DNA from: Ambrosia x helenae
Lineage: Eukaryota; Streptophyta; Magnoliopsida; Asterales; Asteraceae
Assembly (NCBI GenBank): GCA_030844895.1
Contig: CM061227.1
Coordinates: 106,920,659-106,984,658 of the forward strand
Direction: 5' to 3'
Length of the DNA: 64,000 bases
The position numbers and the translations under genes were made by a program. Position 1 is the first letter of the stretch. Each line of letters begins with the position of its first letter. The notes beneath the pieces are model-generated. The model was not told the DNA's origin, ran no database searches, and was given only the letters and a program-made list of their open reading frames with translations. Positions 34,437-47,745 of the stretch are shown in pieces.

Positions 34437-34935
34437 GATTGTATAAAATTATAGAGGTGAAAAGGTTTGAGATTGGTTGTGGTGTGTATGAAATTTGAAG
34501 TTTATAAATATTATGGCTAAAGTTTATAAAAAAATATTGTTGTGAAGGTTTGGTGTGGGTTTAGAATGAAGGAAAGGTTATATAAATAAAAGGTTAAAGT
34601 TAATTTTTTTTAAATGTAACCGTTGCATAACGTAATAGGGCCCAACGGCTCTTTTTTTTCTTGAATTTTGGGACGGGGCGAGCGGGCAAAATCCACCGAT
34701 CTCACCGAAGATGGAGCGGGGGGGTGTGCCCTTCGGTGAAGGTGTCCAGGTCATCTCCCCGATCATTCGTACCGAACCACACCCCAAGATCTAACATCAT
34801 GTGATTTATTTTTCAACATATAACATATTATAAGTGGGTTTTAAACTACATTCAAGTCAAAAGTCAACAATTTAAATCAAAATCTTCTTTGTGGCATTTC
34901 ATTAAACATTTGGGGTGTTCCAATTTGTGTTCTTA

Positions 34936-35219
34936 GAGCATTCACAATAGCCCTCATTTTTATGTGAGAGTAACCTCTAAATTATATGGGTTGGTTTTGA
35001 GGGTTTGTGAGTGAAGAAAAATGGGGAATCTACTATTGATTGGTATATTTGGGGTTATTTGGGAATCTTTTGAGAAAAACTGGAAACTATATTTAATTTT
35101 TTAATATTTGTTGAAAGTGGTTGTGAGTGGAGGAGAGAGAAACTGTAATGATTTTTAATGTAATATGTGGTTGTAATTGGTTGTGAGTAAATGGGGGATG
35201 GGGAAGCTACCGTGAATAT
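34936..35219. mobile_element. Tourist-like MITE
   Basis: 284 bp with inverted ends (GAGCATTCACAATAGC; ATATTCACGGTAGC reversed) and TTA on both sides (34933-34935, 35220-35222). No coding. Probably mobilised by PIF/Harbinger enzymes. Confidence 0.7.
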
Positions 35220-35488
35220 TTATATGCTTTATGTTAAAAACATTATACCCATCAAGGGCTATATAAAATTGAAAATAAAGCATCCATTTCATTAATATTA
35301 AAAAATTAATTTGATTAGTTACTTTTATAGTTTTTTTTTGTTTGACCGAATTGCAACCAAAACCATGAGGTCGCAAAATCTTGGTCGGTTGCTAACTTTT
35401 TGACCGTTAGACTGAATGGTGTGAAAGCGGAGAGAAGAATCGGGGATTCGAGGTGCTGACATGGAGCTTTCCCCCAAGGGAAACAACC

Positions 35489-35502
35489 CCCCCCCCCCCT
35501 AA
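35489..35502 (+). repeat. Poly-C run in Harbinger 1
   Basis: A run of about 14 C near the right end of Harbinger 1. Length may be unreliable in assembly. Confidence 0.7.
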
Positions 35503-35713
35503 TTTTCGGTGAGTTAGGGGTGAACTCCCCCTTCTTCCCTTGTATTGTGATTGGTTGATTGTATTATTATTTTTTTAATTAAACTTTATATAATAAAAAA
35601 ACGAAGGGGATTGGGGGAATTAAGGGAATGCTATTTCCAAACTTTGGGGGAGGAAAAGGGGAAAATGAGGTGGCGCTGATGTGGCATTTGAGGGAGTTTG
35701 TATCCACACCATA

Positions 35714-36075
35714 TAGTCTTATGATCTCGGTCACAATTACCTAGTTCTCTGGAAGTATTGGGTGTAGCTTATGGGAACAGTTAATACATTGTTACTTTGT
35801 TAGCAAGCTTGTTTGAATTAGTATTTTTGAAATTTAAATATTTTTGGCCATCTACATGCATACTAACCTAGGTTTTTTGAAATAAAATAAACAAGAGAAG
35901 CCAATAGAGAGCATTCACCGCCACAACCGTTCAATCAAAGATAAAAAGTCACTATTCATGAACTTCAAACATTAATAGATAGGATAATAAATGATAAAAA
36001 ATAAAAACATCCTACAATAAAGCTAGGAATTGAGCCTAATTTGATGCGGTAAGCCTATCGGATTAACTTTTGGGA
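35714..36075. other. Spacer between Harbinger 1 and Harbinger 2
   Basis: No gene or element recognised. Confidence 0.5.
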
Positions 36076-36522
36076 TTAGACCATGTGTAGTGGGGGACTT
36101 TATTTATAAAGCTCCCCTTTCTGATTGGTCCACGTGGCAGTTGAGTCAGCATGGAGAGATAAAGTGAAAAAGGAGTGTAGTGGTAGGGGCTTTATTTATA
36201 AAGCCCATATTTCTGATTGGTTGTTTATTTTATTATTTTTTGGAAAAATTGCAGAAATCGTCATTTATGTTTATCTATTTTTGCAGTAGATGTTCTTAAA
36301 CTTCAAAAGTGATGAGAATCTTCCTATATATTCTAAAATCTTTCAAGTCTCGTCCTTTAGCACTAACGTGGTTAGATTTTCCTGTTAAGTCAAGTCATGT
36401 GAAGGGCACATGAGGGTATTATTGACATTTCACCTCCTCTTTTGATTTCCCCCCTTTAAACCCTTCCCTGATACACCTTTTACCCTATTCGACAAATTAG
36501 GGTTCCATCCTCAAACGATCAG

Positions 36523-36937
36523 ATGACGAGGCCAGTGTTCTGTGAATGTGGTAAACAAGCAATCATTCTCACATGCTGGACTGATAGAAACCCAGGTCGC
36601 TGGTTCTATGCATGTCCTGATCAGGTAATTGGGTGGTGTTGTATGTTTAAATTAGGGTTCCATCTACATCGATTTCTGATACAATGTTGTATGTTTAAAT
36701 TGGGGTTCCAGATGTAGATTTATTGGGTGGTGTGAAGACAACTGCCAAATATGTGTGGACATCATACCTGGTTTATTAAGATCCAAAAACAACTTGGAAG
36801 TGAGTAACGCCAATCTGATGGTTGCAAACATCCAGCTTCAACAGAAGGTCAAAGCTACCAAGGATCAGGCTATCAAACTGAAAAGGTTCCTGATTATTAG
36901 TTGGATAGGATCTCTGGTGTATGTGTTAATGTATTAG
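36523..36937 (+). CDS. GRF-type zinc-finger protein carried by the MULE
   Basis: The first exon (36523-36624) encodes 34 residues with the start of a GRF zinc finger: CECG, then CWTDRNPGRWFYACPDQ. A GTAATT donor follows. Near 36713 a second open stretch gives CRFIGWCED, which completes the finger. A charged coiled-coil-like region (LQQKVKATKDQAIKLK) and a hydrophobic tail (FLIISWIGSLVYVLMY) follow, and it stops at 36937. With the simplest splice sites (donor 36625, acceptor 36711) the frames do not join, so either another splice is used or a base has been lost. GRF fingers bind nucleic acid. Such small GRF, coiled-coil, membrane-tail ORFs may be accessory genes of this MULE group; that role is inference. 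Confidence 0.6.
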
Positions 36938-37692
36938 CAGTGTATATGTTAGTAATAGTATATGAAGCAGTTAATGGAATGATAAGCCATGTTAATGTAA
37001 CAGCAAACCTGTTTTGTAACAATCTTTTGTGGAAATGAAAGTGCATATAATGCACATTTTAGTATTAATATGTAGATGTACATGAGTTGATAATGGGTTA
37101 ATGGACATGTTTTGATAATGGGTCAAATGGTCAGGTTTTGATAATGGGTCAAATGGGTCAGGATTGATAATGGACAGTTTTGACAAGCATATTAAACTAC
37201 CAAATGGGTCAAATGGTTTTGATATTTGGACCGTTTTGACAAAACATATTAAACAACCAAATGGGTCAAATGGTTTTGATAATTTGAAAGTTTTGACAAA
37301 CCTGCACAACCCATATTAAACAACCAAATGGGTTAAATGGACAGTTTTGACAAACCACACCTATAATGGGTCAAATGGACAAACCATATTAAAAAACCAA
37401 ATGCAGATTATCTAGAATATCATTCAGTACATACCATAAAACAGTTAGTTCATACATAAACATCCAAAAACCATAGATTCAGTACACACCATAACTATTA
37501 TCCAAAACACATCCAAAAACACATAAAAGACCATAAGACCATACATAATGTCTGAAAACATCCTAAACACATTAAATACCATAAACATTGTCTAAAACAC
37601 TTCCAAAAACTAAAAATTAACCATGCCCCTTGTCATTGTTACCCTGCACTCCCACATCAGCCTTCTTTTTTCTTCCCCTTTTCCCAGCCTTC

Positions 37693-38872
37693 TTACCTAA
37701 AACTTTTGCACCTTCTTAGTCTGGCCCTTACAAGTCCTTTGGTTATGACCTGGGTTTCCACATTGCCACAAGTTGTCTTGGTGTTCTTCTTTGTTAGTTT
37801 TCCTCCTCTTGCAACATCTTCCATTTCAAATGTTGACCTCTTCCTTACTTTCTTTGGTCTACCCACCTGGGTGTGATGATTAGGTGGCAATAATGTTGTT
37901 GGAACTTCACACTTAGGCCACAGAGCCCTGTCATTAATGGGGTTGATCTTGAAGGAGTAGACTTGTCTCCACCTCTCCATTGTGTACACTACATTAACCC
38001 AACTTTCCAATGCACCAACTCTGCCACCATTAGTAGATTTGAACCATAAAGCAACCACTACATGTCTACATGGCATCCCTATGCATACATACACAATCAG
38101 AATTGTGGACATTATAAAACATTAGTAAACAGAATTATAAAAACTTCTTACCTGTTATTTTCCAACCTCTACATGCACAAGTTTTCTGTTTCAAATCAAC
38201 AACTCTTGTGTGACCTGGTTTACCACTAACCCCATATTTACCCCCCCCCATTCCACTGCACACTGTAAAAGGTGGCATCTTTTTTAATTGTCTCAAACAC
38301 TTCTGTTGCCCTAGGTGTCAAAAGTCCTTAACTGGTTTCTATATCTTTCAACACAGCAACAATTCTCCTCATACAATACTCCCTAATGTACTCTAGGGCA
38401 TGGATAATTGGCTTGTCTCTACCTTCCACAATTTTTCCATTGAATGATTCACACATATTGTTAAGTAACATGTCAGTTTGTCCCCTACCTGTGGTTTCAA
38501 TGTATATTATTCTAATGGACTTATCAATCAAAACAAATACTTAATATAGATTGTAAAGTTCATACCAGTAAAATGAGACCTACTCCAGTGCAGAGGTGGG
38601 ATTTTGGACAACCACAAATGTGCTGCCTTGTTCACAGACTTTAACTCATTCATGGCAGTAGTAAACTCTGGTATAGTTGTTGCACTAGAACATTTCGACA
38701 GTAAATCTTAATAAAGTTTGCCCCTGAATGTTGGCTTCATATTCTCATGAATGTGCCTAAGACAGTACATGTGCTCAGCACAAGGATACAACCTTGAAAG
38801 TGCAGGAAGTAGGCCCTAGTAAACATGTAACCAAGTGTTTTGCCTATCACTGATGAAAGTGAAGTTTGAGTT
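37693..38872 (-). pseudogene. MuDR transposase, C-terminal part
   Basis: Continues from 45168 across LARD-2. From 38872: NSNFTFISDRQ (second catalytic Asp), a short extra segment containing a stop, then GLLPALSRLYPCAEH and CLRHIHENMK. The catalytic Glu would lie in the helical region that follows. Next come HLWLSKIPP, LLNNMCESFNGKI and ALEYIREYCMRRI (38328-38531). The SWIM zinc finger is split by an intron: CACRGWKI at about 38175, then GMPCRHVVVALW at about 38075. A basic tail ends at 37693. Further stops near 38800 and 38710 show decay. Confidence 0.85.
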
Positions 38873-40343
38873 TGTAACACCCCAACCGATGGCGGAATCA
38901 TCAAGGTGTCACGCAGTGACGATTGTTCAAAAGCACATGGTACTAAAATGTAAATATATTATTGAATAATTTAAATTCTCTTACATAGATGAAATGAAAA
39001 AAAAAAATACAAAGTCAGAATGAAACATGAATTTCGAAATAACTTAATAAAAGCAAGTAATAAAGTCCATTGCTATAGTACTAAGATCAAACTGCACCTG
39101 AAACATGTACAAAATAAGTTTTTATCAACATATGAAATGTTGGTGAGCATTTCTAGTTTTAATACATATAGTAAGTTGGAAAAATGGTATACAATTCAAG
39201 TGCAAAGCTACAGTGCAATTATGTAAACTATGTATCATACAAATGAGCGAAATCAATCATGTGACTGTATAATGTACTAAATGAACGGCGGTGTACTTAT
39301 CCACTAAATGGATAATAACTTAACAATGACCACGGATTCTCCGATGAAAAAGGGGGAGAATCAACCTAGGTGGGTTGTCAATCCAATAGCGCTATCCAAT
39401 GTTAAGGTTGGCTTGTGCAATGTTAATGATTTCACTAAGTACAAATGTATTCTACATGTAATGTCTAAGCATAAAGCACGTATGTAAGCAAATGCACATA
39501 GTACTAGAATTGTATTGTAAAAATGTGAACTTGTATTTGTAATTTGTATAAGTGTACATGTAACACCCCAAAAATAAATAAAAGCAAAAAGGGGATAGGA
39601 AATACTCACATTCGCCAAATGACTAGATGACTAAGCGAGCGTGAAAATGCGAGCAATCCAAATGTTCAACAACGAAACTAGTCCAATTTAGAAGAAAAGA
39701 AACCGAATAGGAAAAAAATATCAAGCTTCCAATTCGCCAATTACAAGAGCTTATAATCAAAGCTTCAAATGTAGAAGTAATATACTATAGAAGAAAGGTA
39801 TGAGGGAGAGTTTAATCGAATTGAAACAATTGAATTAGAGGTGCAAAGTGTAATGGGTCATAGGTGGGTTTTTATACTAGTTTTGGATTCAATTAGCCAT
39901 TAAAATTGGTCAACACAATAAAGTAAGGTTTTATGATGAATTGAATATTTGACTAGGACTTTGACTAGGAATTTGACTAGGACTTTGACTAGGACTTTGA
40001 CTGCGACTTTGACTGATTGACTGTCTCTGCGGACCGCAAGAGCTCAAAAAATAAATATTTTTTTTCTAATTTAATCAATTTTAAGTTCTAGACTTGTTTC
40101 CTTCTGTTTCTAAGTTGTTTTAGGACCGAATATTAAGGGTTTTGAGTATCAAGGTCTAAAACATACGTGCTCGGGTGTAGATGTGAGTATAAAAAGTGCA
40201 TACTTTTACTTATAAAAAATATAAGTTTTATTAAATTATGAATTTTGGTCCTATTAAAATACGAGGGTTAAAAATAAAATTTTGAAATAGTTGAGGAACC
40301 AATTATGCACATTTATGAAAAGTGAAGGGTGCAGGTTGTCACA
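38873..40343 (-). repeat. 3' LTR of LARD-2
   Basis: Begins TGTAACACCCC on the plus strand and ends GGTTGTCACA. Nearly identical to 43697-45167. A polypurine tract lies just outside at about 40344-40360. Confidence 0.95.
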
Positions 40344-43300
40344 GTCTCCCCTACTTTAGAAAATTTCGTCCCGAAATTACTTTCAAGTGAAGGTTTCCAT
40401 GAAACAAAAGGCATTTGTAAAAAGGCAAGTAGATTTTAAGAAATGCATCAGCCATGATTTGACAAAGTTTGAAGTAGTTGTTTAATACCCAAAATAAGAG
40501 TTTGAAAATCCTTAAAGTTTGACCCAAGATTAGAGAATTAAGAGTTTATAATGAGCAAGGTTTGGGAAAAAGTATGTAACTGGTTAGAGCAGGGCAGTGT
40601 TATAGTAGCTTCCCTTACTTTAGAGAAGTTTCTGACCGAACTTTATTAAGGACGTGCAACAGGATTTCGACTAACAGAAAGTGTAAGAGTATACAAAGTT
40701 TGTGTTTTCTGTGTGGATGGTCTAGAGAAAGACTCTAGGAAGTCGAATTGAAGCTCGTGTAAGAACATTCTTATCGAAAATGCTAGCTATTAGTCAACGA
40801 TCTAATAAAGAGATAGTAATGGGAAGGTTCTTGGTCAGACTCCTAGTCCGCTCCCGCAGTATTGCTCGTGCTTATATATAGGGTGTACCGCAGCTAACCC
40901 ACCACACTACTGATACTTTGGACTCGTACTGATTGTCTACCAATAGCCTAAGTAGAATCACACACCACCCCCATGTACCTGTAAATTCATGATTGCGTTC
41001 CGGACCGTAATCATCGATTTACCTTACACTAGGGTGCTATGCTTTTTCATAACACTAACATAAGTAATACAAGAAACAATGTGTGCAACCAAAATGTGTT
41101 AAGTAGTCGATACTGCTCAAGTATAAGATGCGGTTAGAAGTTCTTCCCCTTTCAGGTTCACCCTTTAACCGTAATGAGATTAATGTGTAAGTATAAGACA
41201 TGATTAGGGGTTCTTCACCTTTCGGGTTCACCCTTAACCGGTAAATTTCTGTTCACATCATTGGGCTCTAAACAACCATATTGATAAACTCTAAGGATTA
41301 CACCATTCCTCTCGGGTTAGAGGAATACTCTGAACCGAGTCGTACATGGGAACTGGCTTAGATCTCATACGAGCTATCAATTAGTATGTTCGTTGGCCAT
41401 GATGATGAACAAAATAATGTAAAGTATAACAGGGTTTTGCTCACAACAAAAAAAAAATATGCATACCAAATATGCGTTCATGTAAGTATATAAGTATAGC
41501 ATAAAATTTCGATTGAAAGAATAACATAACGTAAATCGAGTAAATCGCACAATTTGCACAAAATGAAAGTAAACAGGTTAAATTAATGCTCAAAACTAGT
41601 GTTGTAAGAATAACTGCTAATAACTAGTGCGAGAATAGTTGCGAATAACGTGTGAAAATAACTACCAACAAAAGAATAATACAAAAATAATAAGATAATG
41701 TACGAACGTAACTATAAATAGACTGGTGTAAAAAAATAATGAAATTTACTGTATATGAAAGTGCGCAGAACAGACATATAGTCTACTGGTATGAGGATAA
41801 CCTTTTGGAAACCGAAGAATGTTTTAAGTTCAAAACAGATTCACTTGAAAAGATTTCGTAGGTACACATTTTCATGTGTTTACGAGAAGTCAAGTTTGAA
41901 AAGTGTTATAAGGTATATTATTAGTTGCAAATTCCTCCTGAAAACATATATTGGATACATCATATGAAAACATGCAGATTTACATTTGATTTCTAAAATA
42001 TGCAATGCAAGATGAAACCATTTCATGAAGTGTGTGTAAATCTAATGTGTTTCGAAAGACCAAGATTTAAAATGATGTGAAGGTTGTGAATGATCCCAGA
42101 TGCCATGACGAATTTTGGTAAATAAAATTTTCTATATTTAAACATTTCTTTAACTTGTGGGTTGAAAAGTCGAAAATCTTTAATTGTTATGAAATGTTGA
42201 GAAAATCGAAGTGTTACCCGTTAAGACTAGGTAAACTTGAAACCTTTTAAATTTTCAAACTTTTACGAAATTTATACATTGAAAGATCATTTATTTGCAG
42301 GATCGTTAAGGCGTCTCTTTGGGCTCATAGCGGGCTATTTGTTTCAAGGCACAAGGTGTATGAAAAGTGTGTTCTAATCTGGCGAATAGGCTTTGTGAAA
42401 AGACTTATAGAATAAGTTGTCAAATTAATCATTTTAGAGAGTAGTGTACTAGTGCGTATCGTGTAGGTAGGCATTTATGTATGAGTTTAGTCTGACTAAG
42501 AAGTTCTAACTAATGGTAGTTGGCTATGGCTTAGGAGATAGGGTGCAGCAATATTAGTATTAGGTATATGAGGATATACCGTGACTTCGATCAAGTAAGT
42601 TTGTAAACATGAAGGTATAAAACAGGTTGAAATAATAAGTTTGGAAAATCCATGTTCATTTTTAACTGTATGATGACGCACCATTCCTAAAATCAGGATG
42701 TGATCAAAGTTAAACACATAGTTTAAAACTTAAGTCGTGGGTAAAAATGTTTTAACGCAAAACGAGTAATACCTTATAGTGTAAGAATCATGAGCATAAG
42801 TGAAATAGTGTAAGCTTTAATGCGATAATATATCGAACAAAAGTTTTAGTAATGATGATAAGGGATTCAAAATCGAATGATCAATGAATAATGGCATATG
42901 AAACATCAAGTGATTAAATGGAATCTTCAAATGATAAACAAACATAAATATCAATGATATAAAACATTGGAATTGTTTCTATAGGAAACTTTGACCAACT
43001 CAAGTATTTGAAATTTCCTAGTGACATGTGGGGGCGTACTTTAGCCTATAAGTGAATGCTCATCCCAAGAGTTCCCAGGTAGGTATACGGGTCCCTCGTC
43101 TGATTGGGATTTATACGAAATACCAGGCCTAGACAGAAAACTCAGGATACAGGCGCTCACCTTTCCAGATTGCACGTGCTCCATCACTAGTGAATTCCAA
43201 AACTTTAGCGAGATTAAAAACGAGATGCAAAAATAGATCCTTGAGATGTGGATTTCACTCCTAACTCAAAGATGTATTTCAAAATTGAAAACTATTGTGG

Positions 43301-43696
43301 AATGAAACCTATTACTAAGTTAAGGATATCACTCCCAGCTTAGTGGTTAAGTTTCTTTTTTAAGGAAATACTCTTTGAGGTGTGGATATCACTCCTATCT
43401 TAAAGATATATTCCTAAGATAAATAACATATAGAGGAGTGAAACTAATCACCAAGGTATGGATGCCACTCCTAACTTGGTGATATCGTTTCGTTTGTGAA
43501 ATACGAGTGTCTTCTACTCCAAGCAAAATATCGAAAGAATAATGTGAAAGAACCATAGCGAAAATATCTTGAATAAAAATATAAGAATAAAGAGAAATAT
43601 ACACGAGATGACTCGTTAATGTAAGCTTAGTTATAGACTAGGCTAAAAGACATTCTAATAACCTAATTCCCTATAACCATGGCTCTGATACCAATC
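40344..43696 (-). other. LARD-2 interior without coding capacity
   Basis: Inverted counterpart of 8083-11318, with the same GGAGTGACATCC-type units near 43240-43480. No ORF of meaningful length. Confidence 0.8.
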
Positions 43697-45167
43697 TGTA
43701 ACACCCCAACCGATGGCGGAATCATCAAGGTGTCACGCAGTGACGATTGTTCAAAAGCACATGGTACTAAAATGTAAATATATTATTGAATAATTTAAAT
43801 TCTCTTACATAGATGAAATGAAAAAAAAAATACAAAGTCAGAATGAAACATGAATTTCGAAATAACTTAATAAAAGCAAGTAATAAAGTCCATTGCTATA
43901 GTACTAAGATCAAACTGCACCTGAAACATGTACAAAATAAGTTTTTATCAACATATGAAATGTTGGTGAGCATTTCTAGTTTTAATACATATAGTAAGTT
44001 GGAAAAATGGTATACAATTCAAGTGCAAAGCTACAGTGCAATTATGTAAACTATGTATCATACAAATGAGCGAAATCAATCCTGTGACTGTATAATGTAC
44101 TAAATGAACGGCGGTGTACTTATCCACTAAATGGATAATAACTTAACAATGACCACGGATTCTCCGATGAAAAAGGGGGAGAATCAACCTAGGTGGGTTG
44201 TCAATCCAATAGCGCTATCCAATGTTAAGGTTGGCTTGTGCAATGTTAATGATTTCACTAAGTACAAATGTATTCTACATGTAATGTCTAAGCATAAAGC
44301 ACGTATGTAAGCAAATGCACATAGTACTAGAATTGTATTGTAAAAATGTGAACTTGTATTTGTAATTTGTATAAGTGTACATGTAACACCCCAAAAATAA
44401 ATAAAAGCAAAAAGGGGATAGGAAATACTCACATTCGCCAAATGACTAGATGACTAAGCGAGCGTGAAAATGCGAGCAATCCAAATGTTCAACAACGAAA
44501 CTAGTCCAATTTAGAAGAAAAGAAACCGAATAGGAAAAAAATATCAAGCTTCCAATTCGCCAATTACAAGAGCTTATAATCAAAGCTTCAAATGTAGAAG
44601 TAATATACTATAGAAGAAAGGTATGAGGGAGAGTTTAATCGAATTGAAACAATTGAATTAGAGGTGCAAAGTGTAATGGGTCATAGGTGGGTTTTTATAC
44701 TAGTTTTGGATTCAATTAGCCATTAAAATTGGTCAACACAATAAAGTAAGGTTTTATGATGAATTGAATATTTGACTAGGACTTTGACTAGGAATTTGAC
44801 TAGGACTTTGACTAGGACTTTGACTGGGACTTTGACTGATTGACTGTCTCTGCGGACCGCAAGAGCTCAAAAAATAAATATTTTTTTTCTAATTTAATCA
44901 ATTTTAAGTTCTAGACTTGTTTCCTTCTGTTTCTAAGTTGTTTTAGGACCGAATATTAAGGGCTTTGAGTATCAAGGTCTAAAACATACGTGCTCGGGTG
45001 TAGATGTGAGTATAAAAAGTGCATACTTTTACTTATAAAAAATATAAGTTTTATTAAATTATGAATTTTGGTCCTATTAAAATACGAGGGTTAAAAATAA
45101 AAATTTTGAAATAGTTGAGGAACCAATTATGCACATTTATGAAAAGTGAAGGGTGCAGGTTGTCACA
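43697..45167 (-). repeat. 5' LTR of LARD-2
   Basis: 1471 bp. TATA box and GTCAAAGT array lie in the same relative places as in LARD-1. Confidence 0.95.
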
Positions 45168-47238
45168 GAGTTTCTACCCAAGCCTAAGTCATCACCCAAA
45201 AGATCCAAAAACCATAACCAAGCATTGTAATTTTCTGCTTCTACTATTGCATAACAAACTAGATATATACCATTGTTAGGGTCAACACCCAATGCACTTA
45301 AGATCTGGCCAGGATAAGGCCCTTTCATGAAAACACCATCTAGACCAAGAAAATCCCTACCTATTGCCTTAAAACCCTCTTTCAAAGCACCCAAACAAAC
45401 ATATATCCTTCTGAACTTTCTTGTGTTTTCAGTTGTATCAGTATCTCTTTCAACTTCTATTTTAACAGTAGTACCTGGGTTTTTATCTTTCAACTCCAAC
45501 ACATAATCCCTCAACATAGCATACTGAGATGTGTAATCCCCTTCCACCATCTTCTTTGCTTGTGACTTAGCCCTATATGCTTTCATCCTAGAAATCCCAA
45601 GTTCGTATTTCCTTTGAAATTGTTCTTAAACAGCGTTAACAGGAATATCTGGATTTTCCTCAATCTGATCTAAGAGTTGTTGAGATAGAAATGTAGATGT
45701 GCAAGTTGTAATCTTTCTGGTCTGAACGCATTTATGTTCCTCAACTAAAGTCTTGACCACCCATGATTCATCCTTTTTAACTTTAGACACTAAAAGCTGC
45801 CAGGGGCATTGAAACTCTAATGGATTTGTCTTATTCCCCCTCCCACCAACATTTTTATCAGAAGACCCTTTAACTTTACCCTTGTTAACAGGAGGACCCT
45901 TGTGAAACCGTTTTTTAACAGCATCCCCCTTAACTTTGTTTTTGTTCACAACAGACCCCTTAACACCACCCCCCCCCTTTTGATTTTTTAGCACTTTTCC
46001 CTTTGTCTGGTACTTGACTAGCAACATGAACTCCAAAGTCATCAACCTCAAATTCTGGTAAACATCCATGACACTCTACCCTAAGCCTTTGTTTATCATT
46101 TTTAATAACCACAATTTGCCTTATACTCTCAACAACATTTTTTTTTTATCAATTTCTTAACTTTATCTTTAGTTCCAAAGACTTGTGACACAAAAAAACA
46201 GCTCTATTCTCACTTGCTTTTGCCTTTCTAAGTCTGTTTAGTTGTCTTCTTCTAACACTTGTTTCATTGTCATCAGATTCTGACCCACTTGGAAAGAAAT
46301 CATTTTGTAACCCTACATTATCATCCATATCATAGTCAACATGCATTCTGTAATCACTCATATCTACTTCATGATCAGGCATCAAATTGTTTTCATCAAC
46401 TATGTAGTCTGAGTCACTGTCTTCATTATCATGTGCTTCTTCCTTATCACTCCATCACTCCCATCACCTACTATAACTTCTTCATCAACTACAGGTCCAT
46501 TATCATATAAAAACATATCCTGATCAACCACCAATTCAGTTACACTACACCTACCAACCTTAACAGAATCTCCACCATCAGCATTTTGAGTAACACCACT
46601 AAACTGCCCACCATCAACCTTAGAAGATTGGCCTACATTAAGGTTTCTTATAACCTTTAACTTTGCAGGGACTATTGCATAAGGTCCAGTTTCATCTATA
46701 TCTTCAATGGTAACAGCCCTAGGTTTACTAGGTGACAACAAAAAGTCTTTAATGTTTTCTAAACCATGAATACTATAGACATTGATTATCTTATGCATTT
46801 CCACATATTTGGCTAAGTTCAAAACATCTTGATCAGAACTTAAATCTTCTAATCCATTGTCTAAATTCTTCTGAGGATTTTGGAAATAGTAGTATATAGC
46901 ATCAACACTAGAATAACCTAACAGATTTACCATGTCTGAAATTTCATGCATTGATAGAAGATCGATGTCAATGTAGTCCACAAAGTCGATCCTACCCCTT
47001 TCATAAGTACGTCCTGGACTCTTGGTTAACTTTCCACCATGATGAAGTCGTATGGTGAACAGATTAGGCATATCATCTGCAAACAACAAAAAAATTCAAG
47101 TTTTTTTAAAAATTTGATCTTTTCAGGTAAAAAAAAACCAGAGTTTACCAGGGTCAGAGACTTACAATAGGGTTTGTAATCATCATTATCTTGATCACGA
47201 ATATACCATCCTAGTATTCTCTCTTGATCATTCGCCAT
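45168..47238 (-). pseudogene. MuDR transposase, N-terminal and catalytic part
   Basis: Starts at 47238 (MANDQERILGWYIRDQ), with an intron from about 47165 to 47079. A PB1-like domain follows (FTIRLHHGGKL, GRIDFVDYIDIDLLS, DMVNLLGY). An acidic stretch with a frameshift near 46450 and a break near 46150 comes next. The MuDR DNA-binding zinc domain reads CPWQLLVSKVKKDESWVVK with HKC. It is closed by a premature stop at about 45626 where the family usually has Gln. The DDE domain begins with FLGLDGVFMKG (first catalytic Asp) and ALGVDPNNG and runs to WLWFLDLLGDDLGLG, where LARD-2 is inserted. It resumes at 38872. With a stop, frameshifts and the insertion, it is non-functional. Confidence 0.9.
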
Positions 47239-47745
47239 AGATTCAGTGTTTTTCGAGTGGAATTGAGGGATGAAAGTTTAGGGTTTATTTTGTTTAGAGG
47301 GAATTTGATTGAGGTGAATGTTGATCTCAGGTTTATAAGGGAAGGGTTTTAAAAGGGGGAAAATCAAAAGAGGGGGTGAAATGTCAATAATACCCTCATG
47401 TTCCCTTCACGTGACTTGACTTAACCAGATAATCTGACCACGTTAGTGCTAAAGGACGAGACTTGAAAGATTTTAAAACATATAGGACGATTCTCATCAC
47501 TTTTGAAATTTAAGGACATCTACTGAAAAAATAGGTAAACATAAAGGACGATTTCTGTAATTTTTCCTTATTTTTTTTAATCTTTTAACTCAAAATAATT
47601 AAAATAAAAGACAAATAAATATAAAAAAATTACAAATAATATTAAAAACACACAACTAATATTAATTAAATTAAAAAAAACAAACAACTAAAAAATACAA
47701 TAGCAAATTAAAAAAAAAAACGCATCATAAAAAAAACTAAACACA

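Larger units (their letters stand above)
28947..35711 (-). mobile_element. PIF/Harbinger element 1, split by CACTA
   Basis: The ends are inverted and similar (TGGGGTGTGGAAC at the left; TATGGTGTGGATAC reversed at the right), with CATCAG..CAC-rich inner matches. The 3-bp duplication expected for the family is not clear: TTA stands at the left, TAT at the right. The body holds a DDE transposase on the minus strand. A CACTA element (29854-33618) lies inside the transposase, and a small MITE (34936-35219) lies upstream of it. The outer coordinates are my best estimate. Confidence 0.75.
38873..45167 (-). mobile_element. LARD-2: coding-free LTR retrotransposon in the MuDR transposase
   Basis: 6295 bp, inverted relative to LARD-1, with perfect GAGTT duplication (38868-38872 and 45168-45172). 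LTRs 38873-40343 and 43697-45167, each 1471 bp and, by eye, differing at only about five positions, so this is a young insertion. Primer site on the minus strand is ATTGGTATCAGAGCC just inside 43696. The interior matches that of LARD-1 and has no gag or pol. It splits the MuDR transposase between the catalytic blocks. Confidence 0.96.
36242..47567 (-). mobile_element. MuDR-type (MULE) element, hosting LARD-2
   Basis: Long terminal inverted repeats of about 230 bp (about 36242-36472 and 47338-47567) start GGAAAAATTGCAGAAATC. A perfect 9-bp duplication TTATTTTTT (36233-36241 and 47568-47576) marks the ends. Without LARD-2 it is about 5.0 kb and carries a minus-strand mudrA-like transposase plus a plus-strand GRF zinc-finger gene. 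This is the layout of an autonomous MULE, but the transposase is now broken. Confidence 0.95.
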
